A stretch of DNA of 49,250 nt, from the IMG/VR virus record IMGVR_UViG_3300028835_001335, positions 1 to 49,250 of that record; one strand, 5' to 3'. The stretch's first letter is position 1; each line of letters opens with the position of its first letter. This document shows positions 46,578 through 49,250 of this stretch, piece by piece. The notes under the pieces are model-generated. The model was not told the DNA's origin. It saw only the letters and a list, made by a program, of their open reading frames with translations, and did no database searches. The translations under genes were made by a program, and so were the position numbers. The DNA is from a virus.

Positions 46578-46951
46578 CGCTTCCTCCTTTTCGCAAACTC
46601 TGTCAGCGCCGTTTCACTCACCCGCCACGAACCGCCCTGCCCCCGCCCTACTTTGATTGCCCCAAGAAACCGACCCTCGCGACACCACCGGCACACTGTT
46701 TTCCGGTGTGGGGACTTGCTTGCCGCGCCTAGTTCGACCAGGCGGACGGCGGCTTGGCTGACGGTGTACCAGGTGTTCATGCTCTTAGCAATAAGATTGA
46801 GTGCGTCGGCAAGATTACGGGCAGTAAACTCTACCTGCGGTACCATAATGACCCAATCGCCATATATTTGCTGGACAAACCTGGCACTCTCCACGCCGTT
46901 CTTGATGACGTGGATATGCCCGCACTGTTGTTCTACAGTTTCAAACTCCAT
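46574..46951 (-). CDS. Excisionase/HTH_17-like DNA-binding protein (125 aa)
   Basis: Residues 58-125 read as a MerR-like excisionase domain: TWYTVSQAAVRLVELGAAS, then RKTVCRWCREGRFLGAIKVG, GGSWRVSETAL and a basic end. The N-terminal 57 residues form an additional beta-rich part. GGGAGGAGAG supports the full-length start, though MNTWYTV (46780) could be an internal start. Since no integrase is present it more likely regulates transcription or replication. Confidence 0.75.
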   Translation of the reverse strand: MEFETVEQQCGHIHVIKNGVESARFVQQIYGDWVIMVPQVEFTARNLADALNLIAKSMNTWYTVSQAAVRLVELGAASKSPHRKTVCRWCREGRFLGAIKVGRGQGGSWRVSETALTEFAKRRKR

Positions 46952-47120
46952 TACTCTCCTCCCTCCGCAGCCGCGCCTGGCACTCGCTCGCGGTTTCAGC
47001 GGGCGGTGGTAGCCGTTCGGCTATCGCAATCAGCGCGTGGGCGATTGCGAGACCGACGTCCAGTTGCGTGCTGTATTCTTCAGGCCCCACACACATCTTT
47101 GCTTCCTTCAGGTGATTCAT
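46941..47120 (-). CDS. Small hypothetical protein (59 aa)
   Basis: GGAGGGAATGAA precedes ATG 47120. The sequence has EEYSTQLDVGLAIAHALIAI in the middle and a charged helical end (CQARLRREESNGV). It overlaps the excisionase-like gene by 11 bases. Unknown function. Confidence 0.62.
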   Translation of the reverse strand: MNHLKEAKMCVGPEEYSTQLDVGLAIAHALIAIAERLPPPAETASECQARLRREESNGV

Positions 47121-47143
47121 TTCATTCCCTCCTTGTCAGGTAT

Positions 47144-47182
47144 CCCGCCCTGGTGCGGCGAATGCACGCGCACCGGGGCGGG
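47144..47182 (-). other. Intercistronic hairpin before the 47120 gene
   Basis: 14-nt arms (47182-47169 and 47157-47144) pair with one mismatch around an 11-nt loop; the AAGGAGGG site of the next gene follows about 10 nt later. Confidence 0.68.
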
Positions 47183-47188
47183 GGGCTG

Positions 47189-47398
47189 TTATTGTCTCCA
47201 TTCATCGTCTTTGTAGAGAAGATACCCAACGGCCTCTTCTTCATCTCTCGTGGTAACAACGGCCTGCGTTTTTCGCCCCGCATTCTTGGGGCCGCTATCA
47301 AATACAATCCAAGCGTCTTGTGGTACATCCCACACTAGCCAGCGGTTGGCATAGGTTATTCGGATATTCGTTCGTTTCAATGCGTCAGCGATATTCAT
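47189..47398 (-). CDS. Small protein (69 aa)
   Basis: GGAGGGATA precedes ATG 47398. It has NIRITYANRWLVWDVPQDA, then AVVTTRDEEEAVGYLL. This looks like a small alpha/beta protein. The start overlaps the TAA (TAATG) of the remnant frame from the upstream gene, consistent with former coupling. Confidence 0.7.
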   Translation of the reverse strand: MNIADALKRTNIRITYANRWLVWDVPQDAWIVFDSGPKNAGRKTQAVVTTRDEEEAVGYLLYKDDEWRQ

Positions 47399-47511
47399 TA
47401 TCCCTCCATTCCCGCGCTATCGCGGCTATCTAGTGATGCCAGCACCGGCTCCTCAGCGGCCAGCGCGGCGTAGTCGGGGGCCATTGGGTCGCGGTTGAGC
47501 CATTCCAGCAT
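47398..47511 (-). pseudogene. Displaced C-terminal frame of the 47828 gene
   Basis: This frame reads MLEWLNRDPMAPDYAALAAE and on to a TAA that overlaps the next ATG. It would be the natural C-terminus of the protein at 47430-47828 if one of two copies of the 8-bp sequence at 47501-47516 were removed. As it stands it may be translated only from the internal ATG or not at all. Confidence 0.6.
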
Positions 47512-47828
47512 TCCAGCACGTCGTCCACGCTCAGCAGCTCAAGGTCATCGTGCCCGCGCTCGCCGTCGAAATTGCACGCCCAGCACCGGTAGTATAATAC
47601 CCGGTCGTTGTCTGGCTCCCGATACCACTGCGCGAACTTCCCTATGGCCCCGTCTACGAACCTCGTCATTTGTTCCCGCGATGCGCTGTACATTCCATCT
47701 GGCGACATGCACTCCCGGCAGCCCGCGAACTTGAGCCTCCTAGCATACCGATCCTGCGGCCTGGTGTCCATTGCCTCTTGGCGTTGCATTGCAGCGGTCT
47801 CGATTGACGCGTTGTCAAATTTAGGCAT
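47430..47828 (-). CDS. Zn-binding hypothetical protein, C-terminus frameshifted (132 aa)
   Basis: ATG 47828 follows AAGGAG. Residues 1-110 look normal: RRLKFAGCRECMSPDG with YYRCWACNFDGERGHDD, giving Cys pairs for a zinc site. From residue about 110 the sequence turns to a low-complexity WPPTTPRWPLRSRCWHH tail. Directly at that point lies a tandem duplication of CATTCCAG (plus strand), which explains a frameshift. The intended C-terminus is in the frame 47398-47511. Confidence 0.65.
   Translation of the reverse strand: MPKFDNASIETAAMQRQEAMDTRPQDRYARRLKFAGCRECMSPDGMYSASREQMTRFVDGAIGKFAQWYREPDNDRVLYYRCWACNFDGERGHDDLELLSVDDVLECWNGSTATQWPPTTPRWPLRSRCWHH
47501..47516. repeat. 8-bp tandem duplication causing a frameshift
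   Basis: CATTCCAG occurs twice in direct succession. Removal of one copy fuses the frame of the 47828 gene to the frame 47511-47398. Confidence 0.85.
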
Positions 47829-47842
47829 CGTTGGTCTCCTTT

Positions 47843-47874
47843 TTGTCCACAATCTTGTCCACTATTTTGTCCAC
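47843..47874. repeat. Three 12-bp iterons with DnaA-box-like core
   Basis: TTGTCCAC occurs at 47843, 47855 and 47867, exactly 12 bases apart; the first is TTGTCCACA, one base from the DnaA box TTATCCACA. They lie in the 5' region of the 47828 gene. They could be an origin element or a binding site for a phage initiator or regulator. Confidence 0.6.
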
Positions 47875-47932
47875 CTTTGGTTGCGCTCCCGTCCCAGCGC
47901 CGGGGCCGGGGCGGGCTGCGCGGGTTACTTCT

Positions 47933-48148
47933 CTACCTATTTCTAAACCAGTCCTTTTCTTTCCAGTCCGGCCATCCCGTCGTGAGATCTACATCGGGCT
48001 CTTGCACAGCAGGCCCGCAGGCCGAGATGAACGGACGCAGGCTATAGAGCGTTTCCTCAAGCCAATCCGCGATTTGTTGCATCGAATACGCCCTGATCGT
48101 AATGTCTCTGCCAAAAGCGTTTGTAGAATATACTTTAGACTTTCTCAT
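47933..48148 (-). CDS. Small protein (71 aa)
   Basis: GAGGAGGGAAT precedes ATG 48148. The N-terminus MRKSKVYSTNAF resembles that of the gene at 49136 (MKSKVYSVHAQ). The centre is helical (MQQIADWLEETLYSLRPF) and the end is Trp/Lys-rich (WPDWKEKDWFRNR). No function assigned. Confidence 0.68.
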   Translation of the reverse strand: MRKSKVYSTNAFGRDITIRAYSMQQIADWLEETLYSLRPFISACGPAVQEPDVDLTTGWPDWKEKDWFRNR

Positions 48149-48191
48149 TACAATTCCCTCCTCGTAAGTTGCGCCCTCCAGCCTCCCCGGT

Positions 48192-48219
48192 GGCGCTTGC
48201 GTACCCTGCGCAAGTCGCC
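48192..48219 (-). other. Intercistronic hairpin before the 48148 gene
   Basis: GGCG/CGCC and CTTGCG/CGCAAG stems with a one-base bulge and a 7-nt loop; the next gene's ribosome site lies 30 nt downstream. A second small hairpin CCGCGT/ACGCGG lies at 48245-48262. Confidence 0.68.
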
Positions 48220-48269
48220 GGGCGGGCTCCCGTCGGGAAGGCTGCCGCGTATTGCAACGCGGGTGAGGC

Positions 48270-48572
48270 TTACCTGCTCAGGCTCAGACAGGTTCCCTGC
48301 GAGAAGGAGTGCATAATCTTCTCGTCTTTGTCTTGCTCAAACAGAAGGGCGACCTCGCGGGCTGTCGCGCCGAAGCCGTATGAGGTGTGGCACTCACGCG
48401 CTGGGCCAGAATATTCTTGCCATTTCTCTCCGCCAGCACTGTCCAGCACGAGAGCGTTGTCCTCTACGCGCATCGTGCCGCGCGTATCACCGCATTGGCA
48501 CGAACCGTTATTGGTGGTGATGTACACCACCCCACCGCTTCTCAGAATCTTCACTGCTTCTTGTTTCGTCAT
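48270..48572 (-). CDS. Small hypothetical protein (100 aa)
   Basis: AAAAGGAGAAAAA precedes ATG 48572. The N-terminus is TKQEAVKILRSGGVVYITTN, then a NGSCQCGDTRG segment with two Cys, and a helical part (ATAREVALLFEQDKDEK). No family is recognised; a small Zn-binding or peptide-cleaving protein is possible. Confidence 0.65.
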   Translation of the reverse strand: MTKQEAVKILRSGGVVYITTNNGSCQCGDTRGTMRVEDNALVLDSAGGEKWQEYSGPARECHTSYGFGATAREVALLFEQDKDEKIMHSFSQGTCLSLSR

Positions 48573-48601
48573 TTTTTTCTCCTTTTCTCTAGGTTCGGCT
48601 G

Positions 48602-48620
48602 CCGGGCGTCGATAGCCCGG
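48602..48620 (-). other. Intercistronic hairpin before the 48572 gene
   Basis: CCGGGC/GCCCGG, 6 bp with a 7-nt loop, between the stop at 48632 and the next ribosome site. Confidence 0.62.
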
Positions 48621-48631
48621 TGGCGAGGGGA

Positions 48632-48847
48632 CTACTTTCCATATAGCAGTCCTAACAGTTGCGCGATGTGATGCTGGCCATATTCCACAACTATCATGGC
48701 TTCACGCATCTGTCTGCTGTTGCTGCGCACGCAGCCCTTCTCGGCTAGGCTATCAATCTCTTCGTTGGCCGCTGCTATCCTGGCCCTGGCATCGGCCAGG
48801 GCGGCTTGCAATGTACTCTCAGTGACTACGAATGTTTTCTCAGACAT
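48632..48847 (-). CDS. Small helical protein (71 aa)
   Basis: AAGGAGAGAGCA precedes ATG 48847. The product is helical: ESTLQAALADARARIAAANE, EIDSLAEKG and MREAMIVVEYGQHHIAQLLG. No catalytic motif. Part of the small-gene array. Confidence 0.68.
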   Translation of the reverse strand: MSEKTFVVTESTLQAALADARARIAAANEEIDSLAEKGCVRSNSRQMREAMIVVEYGQHHIAQLLGLLYGK

Positions 48848-48870
48848 TGCTCTCTCCTTTTCTGTGATTG

Positions 48871-48894
48871 CCGCCGCCAGCGACCAGGCGGCGG
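48871..48894 (-). other. Intercistronic hairpin before the 48847 gene
   Basis: CCGCCGCC/GGCGGCGG, 8 bp with an 8-nt loop. A further 7-bp hairpin (AGCGCGG/CCGCGCT) lies at 48908-48931, beginning at the upstream gene's stop. Confidence 0.68.
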
Positions 48895-48929
48895 GGCTTC
48901 CTGCGCCAGCGCGGTCACACGGGGCCGCG

Positions 48930-49136
48930 CTAATCCGTTGTCTCTGCTATGAACTCCCAAGCCTGCGCCAATACTTCCTCGACGTAGGCCAGGTCGCCCG
49001 CGTGGCCATAGTGCGCTCGCGCGAGCGATTTATACTTGCCCATCTCTGTGGAGATGAGGCTCATCAACTGGTCGATCTCTTTGATGTGCTTGTCTACCGC
49101 CTGCTGCGCGTGAACTGAATAAACTTTACTTTTCAT
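48930..49136 (-). CDS. Small helical protein (68 aa)
   Basis: AAGGAGAATACA precedes ATG 49136 (also at base 30). It has MKSKVYSVHAQQAVDKHIKE, DQLMSLISTEMGKYKSLARA and VEEVLAQAWEFIAETTD; all helical. The first residues resemble those of the 48148 gene. It lies within the terminal repeat at its 5' end and is preceded by the structured RNA segment 62-336. Confidence 0.7.
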   Translation of the reverse strand: MKSKVYSVHAQQAVDKHIKEIDQLMSLISTEMGKYKSLARAHYGHAGDLAYVEEVLAQAWEFIAETTD

Positions 49137-49250
49137 TGTATTCTCCTTTTTTTGCGCTATAGTTTACCTTTAGCCACTCCTGCGTGCCGCCGTGAGATTC
49201 GAACTCACGGCTTCCGGCAACCAGCCCAGCACGCAGCGGGGGCCGAAGCC
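49107..49250. repeat. Terminal direct repeat, right copy
   Basis: Exact second copy of bases 1-144. Genes of the leftward array continue across this junction: the gene starting at 49136 is preceded by the structured non-coding region read at 31-336. Confidence 0.95.

Noticed and set aside
46574-46951. Evidence for lysogeny from the excisionase-like protein
   Set aside because: No integrase or attachment site was found; MerR-like domains also serve as regulators, so temperate life is not supported.
47840-47935. VDKI-repeat peptide encoded by the iterons
   Set aside because: The frame across 47843-47874 has no credible start codon or ribosome site; the 12-bp DNA repeat is the simpler reading.

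Overview
The window is a complete or nearly complete genome of a tailed double-stranded DNA phage with a siphovirus-type module order. Its first 144 bases recur exactly as its last 144 bases, so the unique sequence is 49,106 bp and the molecule is either circularly permuted (closed by assembly overlap) or carries a direct terminal repeat. No integrase, tRNA set, rRNA or bacterial housekeeping gene is visible. The host cannot be read directly. Promoters are of the sigma70 type (CTTGACA, 16-18 bases, TATAAT-like) and Shine-Dalgarno sites are strong. One secreted phage protein (27601-28386) has a Gly/Pro-rich, lectin-like style and an LLPAIM-type tail that recall Anaerolineae (Chloroflexota) exoproteins. 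A Chloroflexota host is therefore a weak inference only.

Layout. A divergent promoter pair at 1742-1811 splits the genome. Rightward (1818-30770) lie a leaderless zinc-ribbon gene, terminase small and large subunits, portal, Mu F-like minor head protein, scaffold, DUF2190-type decoration protein and major capsid. They are followed by membrane and fibre-like head accessory proteins, connector and neck proteins, major tail protein and a tail chaperone pair with a classic A-AAA-AAC -1 frameshift site. Next come tape measure, distal tail, tail hub (Gp37-like) and two fibre genes, and then a secreted protein, a C39-type endolysin, a holin and a short exported protein. Two homing-type endonucleases interrupt this arm: a GIY-YIG gene on the opposite strand between tail genes, and an HNH/NUMOD3-like gene with its own promoter between endolysin and holin.

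Leftward, running around the junction from 1608 to 1, then from 49136 down to 30660, is an array of about 50 mostly small genes. It includes an HNH protein, several Zn-ribbon proteins, two tandem families of paralogues, a divergent palindromic switch at 44710-44770 with a leaderless HTH regulator, a RecT annealing protein and a replication block (replisome organiser plus helicase-loader-like protein). It also holds a C5-cytosine methyltransferase flanked by a 19-bp direct repeat, an unusual 720-aa methyltransferase carrying five SPP motif modules, a RusA resolvase, a DUF5131 protein and many one-helix membrane peptides.

The most unusual signal is in RNA. Three sigma70 promoters (leftward at 1742, leftward at 39287, rightward at 29185) are each followed by a leader of the same design. 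A segment at the transcript's first nucleotides (A1) is perfectly complementary over 11-13 nt to a segment (A2) in the loop of a downstream GC-rich terminator-like hairpin (B1/B2). The order A1-B1-A2-B2 is interleaved and can form a pseudoknot. The A and B sequences differ completely among the three, so the architecture is conserved and not the sequence, and the three leaders precede unrelated genes. This looks like a family of cis-acting attenuator/antiterminator elements that I do not recognise. The leftward array also has GC-rich hairpins at almost every gene junction with space for one, and two structured non-coding segments with tRNA T-arm mimics.
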